From DATJPD01 sp035506575 (GTDB lineage Bacteria > Pseudomonadota > Alphaproteobacteria > CACIAM-22H2), in the NCBI GenBank assembly GCA_035506575.1, contig DATJPD010000036.1, positions 8,632 to 72,631 on the forward strand: 64,000 bases of DNA, given 5' to 3'. Shown here piece by piece: positions 16,593-26,144 of the stretch. The notes beneath the pieces are model-generated. The model was given only the letters and a program-made list of their open reading frames with translations. It was not told where the DNA came from and did no database searches. A program made the translations under genes and the position numbers. Position 1 is the stretch's first letter. Each line of letters starts with the position of its first letter.

Positions 16593-17978
16593 ATGCGGCG
16601 ACTTCCTCTCGCATCCGTGCTGGCATTGCCACTGCTGGCTGCAGCTATTGCACAGACGGCCGCCGAGCCCGTGTGGAGCGGTCCCTTGCCCGTCACTCTC
16701 GCCCAGGCGAGCGTCGCGCCGGCCTGGAGCGGGCCGCTGCCGCCCGCGAGCCCCGAGCCGGCGGATGTCGCCCAGCCGGTAAACGCCGAGTCGGCATGGC
16801 GCGGGCCGCTGCCGGCCGCCGCCGATGAGCCGACGAGCGCACCGCCCGAGCCGGGCGGCCTGTTGCAGGCCGAGTTCGTGCCTCCATCGCCCGTGGCGCC
16901 GGAGCAGCCCGCGCCGATGCCCGCCGCGTCCGTCGCGCAAACGGCCGCCACGCCCGCATCCAGTTCGGCGCGGGCCACGGCGGACGCCGCCGTTCGGCTG
17001 GGCGCCGACTATTACGTGGGCAACCCGACGCAGGTCGCGGCCGCAGAACCGCCCGCCGCCAGGCCGGATTTCCTGCGCGGCATCGAGGTCGAGGTGGGGG
17101 CCCGGTATTTCTGGAGCACCGGCACGATGCTGAAGGCGCTCAAGAACGCGAGCGGCTCGGCGGGCGTGTCGCGCCTCACCTATAGCGGTCTTGACGCGAA
17201 TTCCGGAGAGGCCTTCGGCCGCGTGGAACTCCGCAGCGGCTTGTTCGCGAAAGCCGTTCTTGGCGCCGGTGACAGTGACCACGGCAATCTCAAAGACGAG
17301 GACTATCCGCCTTTCCTCTCGCCCTATTCGGCGACGAACTCACAGTTGCGGAACGGCTCGCTTCAATACGCCACCGCCGATGTCGGCTGGGACCTGCTCG
17401 CGTTCGCCGACTGGCAGGCGCGCGCAGACCACACGCTGGGCGTACAGAAGGCGCATTTCGGACCGTTCGTCGGCTACAGCTATTTTCACGAGGAAGCAGA
17501 CGCGTATGGCTGTACGCAGACCGCGTCCAACACCAGCGTGTGTACGCCCGCGATCTCGGGTTCCGTGCTGGTGATTACGCAGAAGGATGATTGGGACGCC
17601 CTGCGGGTCGGCTTGGCCGGCGACGTCACGCTTCTCGACCGGCTGACCATCGGCGCCGAGGGGGCCTATCTGCCGTGGGGCAGCTTCAATGGGTCGGATA
17701 CCCACTGGCTGCGCCTGGGGACCGGAAAGGTCGGCGATTTCAGCGAGGCCACCCCGGAAACCGGAGACGTCAAGGGCTTCCAGGCGGAGGTGACCCTGAC
17801 GTTTCGCGTCACCGACAGCTTTCGCCTCAATGCCGGCGGGCGCTATTGGTATTTTCGCTCGCACGCGACCGAGCATTTCGAGCAAAGCGCGATTCCGGCG
17901 GGCGGGTTCTCGCCCCAGCAGGTGGACCGGCGCGACAACCGCTACGGCGCATTCGTCGGCGGAAGCTGGACGTTCTGA
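16593..17978 (+). CDS. Outer-membrane beta-barrel protein with proline-rich N-terminal repeats
   Basis: 461 residues. After a signal peptide (1-24) come three copies of W-(S/R)-G-P-L-P with tryptophans at 28, 45 and 69, in a proline/alanine-rich linker that runs to about residue 125. From about 150 to the end the alternating pattern of a beta-barrel is clear ('IEVEVGARYFWSTG', 'LRVGLAGDVTLLDRLTIGAE', 'FRLNAGGRYWYF') and the last residue is phenylalanine, the signal for outer-membrane insertion. Two cysteines (about 307 and 318) may form a loop disulfide. The barrel recalls omptin-like or Pom-like families; no protease residues can be assigned. Confidence 0.7.
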   Translation: MRRLPLASVLALPLLAAAIAQTAAEPVWSGPLPVTLAQASVAPAWSGPLPPASPEPADVAQPVNAESAWRGPLPAAADEPTSAPPEPGGLLQAEFVPPSPVAPEQPAPMPAASVAQTAATPASSSARATADAAVRLGADYYVGNPTQVAAAEPPAARPDFLRGIEVEVGARYFWSTGTMLKALKNASGSAGVSRLTYSGLDANSGEAFGRVELRSGLFAKAVLGAGDSDHGNLKDEDYPPFLSPYSATNSQLRNGSLQYATADVGWDLLAFADWQARADHTLGVQKAHFGPFVGYSYFHEEADAYGCTQTASNTSVCTPAISGSVLVITQKDDWDALRVGLAGDVTLLDRLTIGAEGAYLPWGSFNGSDTHWLRLGTGKVGDFSEATPETGDVKGFQAEVTLTFRVTDSFRLNAGGRYWYFRSHATEHFEQSAIPAGGFSPQQVDRRDNRYGAFVGGSWTF

Positions 17979-18052
17979 TCGTTCCTCCGTGACGACGCGA
18001 CGGGTTCCATCCCGCCCGGAGAGGCTTTAGGCTCCCTGGCGGAGGAGGACCC

Positions 18053-19039
18053 ATGCAGATCGTCATCGTCGGCGCCGCCGGAATGCTCGGCAGAAAGCTC
18101 GTGGCAGCGCTGCTCAAGCGCGGGACCTTGGCGCGGGCCGACGGCACGCAAGCGCGCATCGAGCGCGTGGCGCTGCTCGACAACGTACCGTTTGCGGACA
18201 TGCCGGCCGATCCGCGGGTCACCTTCACCGAAGGCGACGTCTACGATCCGACGGCGATCAAGAAGCTGATCGCGCCGGGGACCACGAGCGTCTTCCATTT
18301 CGCGGCCGTGGTGAGTGCGGGCGCCGAAGCCGACCTCGAGCTCGGCTACAGGGTGAACCTCGACGGCACGCGCGTGGTGCTCGATGCCTGCCGGGCGCTG
18401 GGGACGTGCCCGCGCGTCGTGTTCACCTCGTCGGTTGCCGTCTATGGCGGCGACATGCCGGACACGATCCCCGACAATTTCGCGCTGACGCCGCAGACCT
18501 CCTACGGCACGCAGAAGGCGATGGGCGAGCTCCTGATCAACGATTACACGCGCCGCGGCCTGATCGACGGCCGCGCGTTGCGCCTGCCGACCATCGTGGT
18601 CCGCCCGGGCAAGCCCAACCTTGCGGCGTCGACCTTCGCCTCATCGATCATCCGCGAGCCGCTCTCGGGCCAGGACGCGGTCTGCCCGGTCGGTCCCGCG
18701 ACGATGATGCCGCTCCTGAGCCCGCGCAAGGCGGTCGAGGCGTTCCTCCGCGCGCACGATTTGCCGCCATCGGCGTGGGGCACCAACCGCGCCCTGCATC
18801 TGCCCTCGCTCGACGTGTCGGTTCAGGAGATGGCGGAGGGTCTCAAGCGGGTCGCCGGGGCCGCTGCCTATCAGCGCATCAAGTGGCAGCCCGAGCCGCG
18901 CATCCAGAAGATCGTCGAGACCTGGCCGGGCCGCCTAAATTCGAAGCGGGCCCGGGCTATGGGCTTCGAGTCCGACGCCTCGATGGAGGCGATCATCAAC
19001 GCCTTCATCGAGGACGATCTGCGGGCCAACGCACGCTAG
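18053..19039 (+). CDS. denD: NAD-dependent epimerase/dehydratase, D-erythronate dehydrogenase-like
   Basis: 328 residues. GAAGMLG (7-13) is the NAD-binding loop of extended SDRs; 'FTSSVAVYGGD' and 'SYGTQK' supply the catalytic Ser, Tyr and Lys. The overall sequence ('LGYRVNLDGTRVVLDACR', 'LRLPTIVVRPGKPNLAAS', 'MMPLLSPRKAVEAF') fits the DenD family, which oxidises D-erythronate to 2-oxo-tetronate. The usual partners (OtnK kinase, OtnI, OtnC) are not here, so the substrate may differ. Strong ribosome binding site GGAGGAGGA. Likely first gene of an operon with the hydrolase and FAD oxidase. Confidence 0.75.
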   Translation: MQIVIVGAAGMLGRKLVAALLKRGTLARADGTQARIERVALLDNVPFADMPADPRVTFTEGDVYDPTAIKKLIAPGTTSVFHFAAVVSAGAEADLELGYRVNLDGTRVVLDACRALGTCPRVVFTSSVAVYGGDMPDTIPDNFALTPQTSYGTQKAMGELLINDYTRRGLIDGRALRLPTIVVRPGKPNLAASTFASSIIREPLSGQDAVCPVGPATMMPLLSPRKAVEAFLRAHDLPPSAWGTNRALHLPSLDVSVQEMAEGLKRVAGAAAYQRIKWQPEPRIQKIVETWPGRLNSKRARAMGFESDASMEAIINAFIEDDLRANAR

Positions 19040-19067
19040 TATCGCCGAGGACTGAGAGGGGGACTTA

Positions 19068-19913
19068 ATGAAGCCTGCCGTCATCCGCAGCCGGTTCGCC
19101 AAGGTCGCGGGCCTTCGCCTGCATTACCTGACGGCCGGCGAGGGTCCGGCCGTGGTGCTGCTGCACGGCTTTGCGCAGACGAGCCATATGTGGCGGCCGT
19201 TGATTGCCCAACTCGCCGCGAGCCGGACCGTGATCGCGCCGGACCTGCGCGGGTTCGGCCGATCCTCGGCACCCTCGACCGGCTATACCAAGACCGCGAT
19301 GGCGGACGACGTCCAGGCGTTGGTCACGGCCCTCGGCCATCGAAGGGTCACGATCGTCGGCCACGACATCGGGCTGATGGTCGCCTACGCCTACGCGGCG
19401 AAGTATCGCCAGGGGGTCGACCGGATCGCGTTGCTCGATGCATTCCTTCCCGGCGTCGGCCAGTGGCAGACGGTCTGGTTGCTGCGTGATTTGTGGCACT
19501 TCCATTTCTACGGCGAGGTGCCGCTGAAGCTGGTCACCGGGCGCGAGCGGATCTATCTCGAGCACTTCTGGAACGATTTCGCGGCCGACCGCAAGCATTC
19601 GGTCCCCGAGAAGGACCGCCGCTTCTATGCCAAGGAATACGCGCGGCCCGGCCATATGCGCGCCGGCTTCGAGGTGTTCAAGGCGTTCGAAAAGGACGCA
19701 ACCGAGTTCGCGGCCCTTGCGAAGACGCCCTTGCCGATGCCGATGCTGGTCCTCACCGGCGAAAAAGCGTCGGGGGAATTCCTGATCCAGCAGGGCCGGC
19801 TGGTCGCGTCCGACGTCGACGGCGTCGTCATCCGCGGTGCGGGGCACTGGCTGATGGAAGAAGCGCCGGACCAGGTGATTCCACGGCTCACCCGGTTCAT
19901 CAACGCCAAGTGA
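19068..19913 (+). CDS. Alpha/beta hydrolase, epoxide hydrolase/haloacetate dehalogenase type
   Basis: 281 residues. The oxyanion motif HGF (33-35), nucleophile elbow GHDIG with Asp100 as nucleophile, and the catalytic histidine H260 ('GAGHWLMEE') are all visible. An aspartate nucleophile points to epoxide hydrolases or haloalkane/haloacetate dehalogenases rather than esterases. A cap domain spans about 130-210. AGAGGGGG upstream is a good ribosome binding site, and the stop overlaps the next gene's GTG by four bases. Confidence 0.8.
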   Translation: MKPAVIRSRFAKVAGLRLHYLTAGEGPAVVLLHGFAQTSHMWRPLIAQLAASRTVIAPDLRGFGRSSAPSTGYTKTAMADDVQALVTALGHRRVTIVGHDIGLMVAYAYAAKYRQGVDRIALLDAFLPGVGQWQTVWLLRDLWHFHFYGEVPLKLVTGRERIYLEHFWNDFAADRKHSVPEKDRRFYAKEYARPGHMRAGFEVFKAFEKDATEFAALAKTPLPMPMLVLTGEKASGEFLIQQGRLVASDVDGVVIRGAGHWLMEEAPDQVIPRLTRFINAK

Positions 19914-21151
19914 GTCCGAAGAGCGCCATCATCCTTGGCGCCGGCATGGTGGGCGTCGCCTCGGCGCTGCAGCTGCAGCGCCGCGGCTGGTCGGTCGCGA
20001 TCGTGGACCGCAAGGAGCCGGGCCAGGAAACGAGCTACGGCAACACCGGGATCATCCAGCGCGAGATCGTGCGGCCGTTTGCCATGCCGCGCGATGCGGC
20101 CGGGCTCCTGGAGATCGCGCTCGGGCTCACCAACGACGTGCATTACCGGCTGCGTTGGCTGCACCGCCATGTCGGCCCCTTGGCCCGGTATTGGTGGCAC
20201 TCCGCACCGGCCCGTCACGCCAGGATCTCGGCCGCCTATGCGAAGCTCATCCGGCCCGCGGTCGCGGCGCACGAGGAATTCATCGACGCCGCCGGCGCGG
20301 CCGATCTCATCCGGCGCAAGGGCTATCGCCATCTCCATCGCGAGCCGGCGGCGTTCGCGCGCGCTGTTGCCGAGGCGGAGGAACTGAACCGCGAGTATGG
20401 CGTGGCATTCCGTGCGCTGTCCGCCGACGATCTGGTGCGCGAGGAGCCCGGCCTTGCGATGCGGGTCGCCGGCGGTGCCATCCACTGGCTCGAGCCATGG
20501 ACGTGCCTCGATCCCGGCGGCCTGGTCGAGGCCTACGCCCGTTTGTTCCAGAGCCGCGGCGGCGCGATCGTCCGCGGCGAGGCCGCCACGCTCGCCGAGG
20601 CGCAGGCGGGCTGGTCGGTGGCGACGTCCGAGGGACGCATCGACGCCGAATGCGTCCTGGTGTCGCTCGGGCCGTGGTCGCCCGAGCTGTTGCGCCGCTT
20701 CGGCGTCCGCGTTTCCCTCGTACGCAAGCGCGGCTATCACCGCCATTACCGGAGCAACAGCGGCCTGCGCCTGCCGCTGGTCGACAAGGCGAACGGCTAC
20801 GGGATGGCACCGATGGCACGCGGCTTGCGCATCACCACAGGGGCCGAGTTCACCGGCCCCGACGCGCCGGCCACACCGGTGCAGCTCAGGCGCGCCGAAG
20901 CCGCGGCCCGCGAGCTCCTGGCGCTGGGTGAGCCGGTGGAGACCGATCCGTGGTTCGGCACGCGGCCCTGCATGCCCGACATGCTGCCGGTGGTCGGAGC
21001 GGCCAGGGGGCATCGCGGCGTGTGGATGAACTTCGGCCACGGCCACCAGGGCTTCACCCTGGGGCCGATCACGGGACGGCTGGTCGCCGAGCTGATGAGC
21101 GGGGAGACACCGTTCGCGGATCCGCATCCCTACCGGCCCGAGCGCGTCTGA
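19910..21151 (+). CDS. FAD-dependent D-amino-acid dehydrogenase-like oxidoreductase (DadA type)
   Basis: 413 residues from a GTG start that overlaps the hydrolase stop (GTGA). 'IILGAGMVGVASALQLQRR' (8-26) binds FAD; 'SYGNTGII' is the DadA/DAO signature near residue 43, and the C-terminal 'GTRPCMPDMLPVVG' and 'NFGHGHQGFTLGP' match the flavin-binding end of the glycine oxidase/D-amino-acid oxidase family. It oxidises an amine or amino acid at the membrane or in the cytoplasm. With its two upstream genes it forms a tight catabolic operon. Confidence 0.8.
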   Translation: MSPKSAIILGAGMVGVASALQLQRRGWSVAIVDRKEPGQETSYGNTGIIQREIVRPFAMPRDAAGLLEIALGLTNDVHYRLRWLHRHVGPLARYWWHSAPARHARISAAYAKLIRPAVAAHEEFIDAAGAADLIRRKGYRHLHREPAAFARAVAEAEELNREYGVAFRALSADDLVREEPGLAMRVAGGAIHWLEPWTCLDPGGLVEAYARLFQSRGGAIVRGEAATLAEAQAGWSVATSEGRIDAECVLVSLGPWSPELLRRFGVRVSLVRKRGYHRHYRSNSGLRLPLVDKANGYGMAPMARGLRITTGAEFTGPDAPATPVQLRRAEAAARELLALGEPVETDPWFGTRPCMPDMLPVVGAARGHRGVWMNFGHGHQGFTLGPITGRLVAELMSGETPFADPHPYRPERV

Positions 21152-21192
21152 ACGGCCGCGGTTGACGAGCCCCCGGCGCGTCGGGCATCTTG

Positions 21193-21206
21193 TGCAAACG
21201 ATTGCA
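21193..21206. promoter_or_regulatory. LacI/GalR-family operator-like palindrome
   Basis: TGCAAACGATTGCA has inverted arms TGCAA and TTGCA around a central CG, the hallmark of LacI-family operators (consensus-like TGCAAACGTTTGCA, one base different). It lies 108 bases before the TTG start of the 2-oxoacid dehydrogenase operon. No LacI-family gene is in the window, so the regulator would be encoded elsewhere. Confidence 0.5.
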
Positions 21207-21313
21207 TAAACGGTGGAAGCCGCGCCGGGGTGCCCCTGGCCAAGGCGGCGCGTTCGCTGTTCAATCGGCCGGTGGCGCCCTCAAGCGGCGGCCCACGCTC
21301 ACGGAGGAGACAC

Positions 21314-22345
21314 TTGCCCGCCAAATCCCGTCCGCAGCTCAGGTCCGTGGATTCGCCGAACGACGAGCTGGACGAGGCCAAGCGCCTCGAGCTTTACCGC
21401 CTGCAGGTCGAGATCCGCGACTGCGAGCAGCGCGCCTACGAGCTCTTCCTGCAGAACCTGGTGAAGGGTACCAGTCACCTTTCTCTCGGCCAGGAAGCGG
21501 TCGCGGCCGGCTTCGCCGGTGCGATGGAGAAGGGCGACCTCAGCTTCTGCACCTACCGCGGCCATGCGCATACCTTGGCGCGCGGCGTGCCGATGGAGAA
21601 GGTGCTGGGCGAGCTGATGCAGCGCGACAACGGCCTCATGCGCGGCAAGGGCGGGTCCATGCACCTGACCTCGTCCGACCACGGCGTGATGGGCTCGTAC
21701 GCGATCATCGGCGCCCATCTGCCGATCGCCTGCGGGGCGGCCTGGCGCGCCCAGTACAAGGGCCAGAAGGACGTCTCGGTCTGCTTCTTCGGCGACGGGA
21801 CGACGAATATCGGTGCGTTCCACGAGGCGCTGAACTTCGCCGCGGTGTGGAAGCTGCCGGTGGTGTTCGTGTGCGAGAACAACCTCTACATGGAATACAC
21901 GCCGATCAGCAGCGTCACCGCGGTCGAGCATCCGGCCGCCGACCGCGCCGCGGCCTACGGGCTCGAGCGCATCGTCATCGACGGCAACGACGCGGACGCG
22001 GTGTTCCGCGCCGCGCGCGCCGCCTTCGCGCGCGCCCGTGCCGGGCAGGGCCCGTCGTTGATCGAGTGCATGACCTACCGCCACAGCGGCCATTCGCGCG
22101 CCGATCCGGCCAAGTACCGGCCGCCGGGCGAGCTCGAGGAATGGCTCAAGCGCGATCCCATCAAGATCTACCGCAAGCGGCTCGCCGAGTTCGGCATCGA
22201 CGAGGCGCAGATCGCGCAGATCGAGCAGGAGAGCAAGCGCAAGGTCGACGCGGCGACGGAGGCCTGCAAGGCCGCACCGCCGGTGTCCGAAGACCTGCTG
22301 ACGACCGACGTCTACGCCGACGGGGGCTGGGCATGGCGGAACTGA
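21314..22345 (+). CDS. 2-oxoacid (pyruvate/acetoin) dehydrogenase E1 alpha
   Basis: 343 residues. The ThDP-binding motif 'FFGDGTTNIGAFHEALNFAA' and 'VCENNLYMEYTP' is intact, and 'YRHSGHSRADP' is the phosphorylation-loop region. The alpha subunit decarboxylates the 2-oxoacid (or cleaves acetoin). I chose TTG at 21314 because GGAGGAG ends four bases upstream; a GTG at 21230 would add a poorly conserved arginine-rich leader. It resembles AcoA and PDH E1 alpha equally. It overlaps the beta gene by 13 bases. Confidence 0.85.
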   Translation: MPAKSRPQLRSVDSPNDELDEAKRLELYRLQVEIRDCEQRAYELFLQNLVKGTSHLSLGQEAVAAGFAGAMEKGDLSFCTYRGHAHTLARGVPMEKVLGELMQRDNGLMRGKGGSMHLTSSDHGVMGSYAIIGAHLPIACGAAWRAQYKGQKDVSVCFFGDGTTNIGAFHEALNFAAVWKLPVVFVCENNLYMEYTPISSVTAVEHPAADRAAAYGLERIVIDGNDADAVFRAARAAFARARAGQGPSLIECMTYRHSGHSRADPAKYRPPGELEEWLKRDPIKIYRKRLAEFGIDEAQIAQIEQESKRKVDAATEACKAAPPVSEDLLTTDVYADGGWAWRN

Positions 22346-23313
22346 CCTACCGCGACGCGGTGGCGCGCGGCATCGCGCAGGAGATGGAGCGCGACCCCGA
22401 CGTCGTGTTCCTGGGCGAGGACGTGGCGGCGGCCGGCGGCGTGTTCAAAGCCACGGTCGGCCTGCTCGAGAAGTTCGGCCCCAAGCGGGTGCGCGACACC
22501 CCGATCTCCGAGCAGGCGATCCTGGGGGCGGCCATGGGCGCTGCCATGACCGGCCTGAAGCCGATCGCCGAGATCATGTTCTCGGATTTTTTGGCGGTGT
22601 GCTTCGACTACATCGCCAACGAGTTCCCGAAGTCGCGCTACATGTCCAACGGCCAGCTGAAATGCCCGCTGGTCGTGCGCACCGGCAACGGCGCCGGGTC
22701 GCGCTTCGGCGCCCAGCACAGCCAGAGCGTGGAGAATTGGGCGATGATGATCCCGGGGCTGAAGGTCGTCGCCCCCTCCACGCCCAGCGACGTGATCGGC
22801 CTCATGGCCGCGGCGGTGCGCGACCCCGATCCCGTGATCTTCTTCGAGCACAAGTCGTTGTACGCGACCAAGGGCGAGGTGCCGGACGGCGAGATCGTCG
22901 ACACCCTGGGGACGGCCAAGATCGTGCGGCCGGGCAAGGATGCAACCGTGCTGGCGCTGGCCTTGATGGTTCCGCGCGCCCTTGCGGCCGCGGAGGTGCT
23001 GGCGGCGGAGCACGGGATCGACGTCGAGGTGATCGACGTGCGCTCGCTCGTACCTTTGGACACGCAAACCATCCTTGGCTCGGTCGGGCGTACGGGCCAT
23101 ATGTTCACGGTCGAAGAGAATCCGCGACTGTGCGGCTGGGGGGCGGAGATCGCCTCGATCGTCGCCGACGAAGCCTTCTACGACCTCGACGGCCCGGTCG
23201 TGCGCATCACGACACCCCACATTCCGCTGCCGGCAGCCGACAACCTCGAGGATCTGGCCCTGCCGACGGCGCCGCGCATCGTCGAGAAAATCCGCCGCAG
23301 CCTGAACGCGTGA
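22333..23313 (+). CDS. 2-oxoacid dehydrogenase E1 beta
   Basis: 326 residues. Typical transketolase-like beta subunit: 'VFLGEDVAAAGGVFKAT', 'DTPISEQAILGAAMGAAMTG' and 'VIDVRSLVPLDTQTILGSV' are conserved across AcoB/PdhB. It pairs with E1 alpha to bind ThDP at the interface. The start lies inside the end of the alpha gene, so translation is coupled. An aldehyde dehydrogenase gene follows 10 bases later. Confidence 0.9.
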   Translation: MAELTYRDAVARGIAQEMERDPDVVFLGEDVAAAGGVFKATVGLLEKFGPKRVRDTPISEQAILGAAMGAAMTGLKPIAEIMFSDFLAVCFDYIANEFPKSRYMSNGQLKCPLVVRTGNGAGSRFGAQHSQSVENWAMMIPGLKVVAPSTPSDVIGLMAAAVRDPDPVIFFEHKSLYATKGEVPDGEIVDTLGTAKIVRPGKDATVLALALMVPRALAAAEVLAAEHGIDVEVIDVRSLVPLDTQTILGSVGRTGHMFTVEENPRLCGWGAEIASIVADEAFYDLDGPVVRITTPHIPLPAADNLEDLALPTAPRIVEKIRRSLNA

Positions 23314-23323
23314 GGACCCTGCC

Positions 23324-24781
23324 ATGAAGAACGAGCCCCTGATCGACGCCGACGTCCCGACCGGCCTCTACATCGACGGCAAGTTCCGCGACGCCTCGGA
23401 CGGCGGGCGGTTCGACGTCTACGACCCGGCGACCGAGCAGGTGCTGGCGTCGGTCGCCGACGGCACGATCGCGGACGCCCAGGCGGCGGTCGACGCGGCC
23501 GCGGCGGCGTTTCCCGGCTGGGCCGCCAAGGCGCCGCGCGAGCGCGGCGAGATCCTGCGCAAGTGCTTCGAGATGTTCACCGCCCAGAAGGAGAAGTTCG
23601 CGCGGCTGATGACCCTCGAGAACGGCAAGTCCCTGACGGACGCGCGCGGCGAGGCCGCGTACGCGGCCGAGTTCTTCCGCTGGTACTCCGAGGAGGCCCC
23701 GCGCAACATCGGCGAAATGTCGCGCGCCCCCTCTTCGGGCGCGCGCATGCTGGTCCAGCACAAACCCGCCGGCGTCGCCGTTCTGGTGACTCCATGGAAT
23801 TTCCCGGCAGCGATGGGGACCCGGAAGATCGCGCCGGCGCTGGCGGCAGGGTGCACGGTGGTGCTGAAGCCGGCGTCGGAGACGCCGCTCACCATGCTGG
23901 CCTTGGCGAAGCTGTTCCAGGAGGCGGGCGTGCCGCCGGGGGTGGTGAACATCCTGCCCTCGCGCAAGTCGGGGGCGGTCGTCGGCCACATGCTGAAGGA
24001 CCCGCGGGTGCGGGTGATCTCGTTCACCGGCTCGACCGAGGTCGGCCGCAAGCTCCTGCATGCGGCAGCCGACGCGGTCGTCACACCGGCGATGGAGCTC
24101 GGCGGCAACGCGCCGTTCATCGTGTTCGACGACGCCGACCTCGACGCCGCGGTCGAGGGGGCGATGATCGCCAAGATGCGCAACGGCGGGGAGGCCTGCA
24201 CCGCCGCCAACCGCTTCTACGTGCACGAGAAGGTGCACGACAGCTTCGTCGAGAAGTTCGCCGCCAAGATGAAGGCCCTCAAGGTGGGCAACGGCCTCGA
24301 GGACGGCGTCGGCCTCGGGCCGCTGGTCAACGCCGATACCCGCGACAAGGTCGCCCACCTGGTCGAGGACGCGGTCAAGCGCGGGGCCAAGATCGTGACC
24401 GGCGGCAAGCGCCCGGACGGCAAGGGCTTCTTCTATCCGCCCACGGTCCTGACCGACGTGCCCGACAACGCCGCCTGCATGCACGACGAGATCTTCGGGC
24501 CGGTCGCCCCCGTGCAGAAGTTCAAGACCGAGGACGAGGCGATCAAGAAGGCCAATGACACCGAATACGGCCTCATCACCTACGTGTATACACGCGACCT
24601 CCAGCGCGGCATGCGCGTCTGCGAGCGCCTGGAGACCGGCATGGTGGGCTTGAACCGCGGGCTGGTGTCCGACCCCGCGGCCCCGTTCGGCGGAGTGAAG
24701 CAGTCGGGCCTGGGCCGCGAGGGCGCGCACGAGGGCATGATGGAGTTCCTCGAGACGCAATACGTCTCGACGAACTGGTAG
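23324..24781 (+). CDS. NAD(P)-dependent aldehyde dehydrogenase (succinate-semialdehyde type)
   Basis: 485 residues. Catalytic C292 ('GGEACTAANRF'), general base E258 ('MELGGNAPF') and the cofactor loop 'FTGSTEVGRKL' (234-244) are present. Closest in pattern to GabD-like succinate/glutarate-semialdehyde dehydrogenases. It sits between E1 and E2 of the dehydrogenase complex, so it may feed or drain the same pathway, for example oxidising the acetaldehyde released from acetoin cleavage (inference). Ribosome binding site GAGGA. Confidence 0.85.
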   Translation: MKNEPLIDADVPTGLYIDGKFRDASDGGRFDVYDPATEQVLASVADGTIADAQAAVDAAAAAFPGWAAKAPRERGEILRKCFEMFTAQKEKFARLMTLENGKSLTDARGEAAYAAEFFRWYSEEAPRNIGEMSRAPSSGARMLVQHKPAGVAVLVTPWNFPAAMGTRKIAPALAAGCTVVLKPASETPLTMLALAKLFQEAGVPPGVVNILPSRKSGAVVGHMLKDPRVRVISFTGSTEVGRKLLHAAADAVVTPAMELGGNAPFIVFDDADLDAAVEGAMIAKMRNGGEACTAANRFYVHEKVHDSFVEKFAAKMKALKVGNGLEDGVGLGPLVNADTRDKVAHLVEDAVKRGAKIVTGGKRPDGKGFFYPPTVLTDVPDNAACMHDEIFGPVAPVQKFKTEDEAIKKANDTEYGLITYVYTRDLQRGMRVCERLETGMVGLNRGLVSDPAAPFGGVKQSGLGREGAHEGMMEFLETQYVSTNW

Positions 24782-24796
24782 GAGCCGGCGGCTGTC

Positions 24797-26095
24797 ATGA
24801 ACGTCATCATGCCGCAGCTCGGCGAGACGGTCGCCGAGGGCAAGATCGGCAAGTGGTTCAAGTCGGTCGGCGACCAGGTCAAGGCCGGCGAGAACCTCTT
24901 CGAGATCGAGACCGACAAGGTCGCCATGGAAGTCCAGGCGACCGAGAGCGGCGTGCTGACCGAGATCCGGGTGGGCGAGGGCCAGACCGTGCCGGTGGGC
25001 GCGGTGGTCGCGGTGCTGGGCAACAAGGGCGATGCCAAGACGGCTCCGGCGCCGGCGGCCAAGGCGCCGGCGGCACCCGCGAAAGCGGCGGCGGCCCCGG
25101 CGCGCGCACCGGCTCCCGCCGTTGCGAAGTCGAACGGGACGCGGCGGCCGCTGAAGCCGTTCGATGAGGTGCACACGCCCACGGGCGATTACGGCCCGGC
25201 CAAGGCGCCGCTGGGCCTGAAGGTGACGCCGCTCGCGCGCCGGCTGATCAAGCAGCAGGGCCTCGATCTCGAGGCGATCGCGCGCGGCGTGCAGCAGCGC
25301 GGCGGCTGGCGCATCGCGGCGCGCGACGTCCATCAGGTGCCGGCCGCCGGGCCGTCGGCCCGCCCCGTCGTGGCGTTGCGCGAGGGCGACCGGGTCGAGA
25401 CCTTGACGCGGGCCCGCGCCATGACCGCGAGCCGCTTGGCGGAAGCCTGGCGTACCGCGCCGCACGTGTTCCAGGCGGTGGAGGTCGACTTCTCGGCCGT
25501 CGAGCGCGCGCGCCAGGCGGCCAAGGCGGCATTCGCCGAACGCCACAAGGTGGCGCTTACCTATCTGCCGTTCATCGCGCGGGCGACCTGCCTTGCGATC
25601 GCCGAGTTCCCGCGTATCAACGCGAGCTTCGACCGCGACCGGCTGATCGTGCACGGCGACGTCAATCTCGGCATCGCGGTCGACCTGAACCATGAAGGGC
25701 TCATCGTCCCGGTCATCCATCACGCCGACGAAATGACCGCGGGCGGCCTCGCCAAGGCGATCGCGCGCCTGGTCGAGAAGGCGCGTGCCGGGAAGATGGC
25801 GCCCGGCGATTTCGAGGGCGGCACGTATACGATCACGAACAACGGCAGCTTCGGCACGGTGTTCACGGCCCCGATCATCAACGTGCCGCAGGTGGCGATC
25901 CTGTCGACCGACGCGGTGCGCAAACGCGCGGTCGTGATCGAGGGCGGCGGGGGCGATGCGATCGCCGTGCGGCCGGTGGGCATGGTCGGCCAGAGCTTCG
26001 ACCACCGCGCCTTCGACGGCGCCTACTCGGCGTCATTCCTCGGCAAGCTCAAGCAGATCCTCGAGACGCGGGACTGGAACTCCGAGCTGATCTGA
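24797..26095 (+). CDS. 2-oxoacid dehydrogenase E2 (dihydrolipoamide acyltransferase)
   Basis: 432 residues in three parts: a lipoyl domain (1-78) with lipoyl-lysine K41 in 'ETDKVAMEVQA', an alanine/proline-rich linker, a peripheral-subunit-binding domain ('VTPLARRLIKQQGLDLEAIA', about 137-160), and the catalytic domain ending in the active-site H403 and D407 ('FDHRAFDG'). It carries the acyl group from E1 to CoA. No E3 (lipoamide dehydrogenase) gene is near, so E3 must be shared with another complex. Confidence 0.9.
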   Translation: MNVIMPQLGETVAEGKIGKWFKSVGDQVKAGENLFEIETDKVAMEVQATESGVLTEIRVGEGQTVPVGAVVAVLGNKGDAKTAPAPAAKAPAAPAKAAAAPARAPAPAVAKSNGTRRPLKPFDEVHTPTGDYGPAKAPLGLKVTPLARRLIKQQGLDLEAIARGVQQRGGWRIAARDVHQVPAAGPSARPVVALREGDRVETLTRARAMTASRLAEAWRTAPHVFQAVEVDFSAVERARQAAKAAFAERHKVALTYLPFIARATCLAIAEFPRINASFDRDRLIVHGDVNLGIAVDLNHEGLIVPVIHHADEMTAGGLAKAIARLVEKARAGKMAPGDFEGGTYTITNNGSFGTVFTAPIINVPQVAILSTDAVRKRAVVIEGGGGDAIAVRPVGMVGQSFDHRAFDGAYSASFLGKLKQILETRDWNSELI

Positions 26096-26144
26096 TGGGC
26101 TGAGTTGATTTGACCGGCCGGCGTGCGGCGGTCACGCTCTACCC

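Noticed and set aside
24571..24586. TACGTGTATACACGCG, partly like the palindromic site
   Set aside because: Two of six right-arm bases differ and it is inside the aldehyde dehydrogenase coding sequence.
23207..26005. A 932-codon frame on the minus strand
   Set aside because: It is antisense to E1 beta, aldehyde dehydrogenase and E2, which have clear catalytic motifs; composition is His/Arg/Asp-rich as expected of a shadow.
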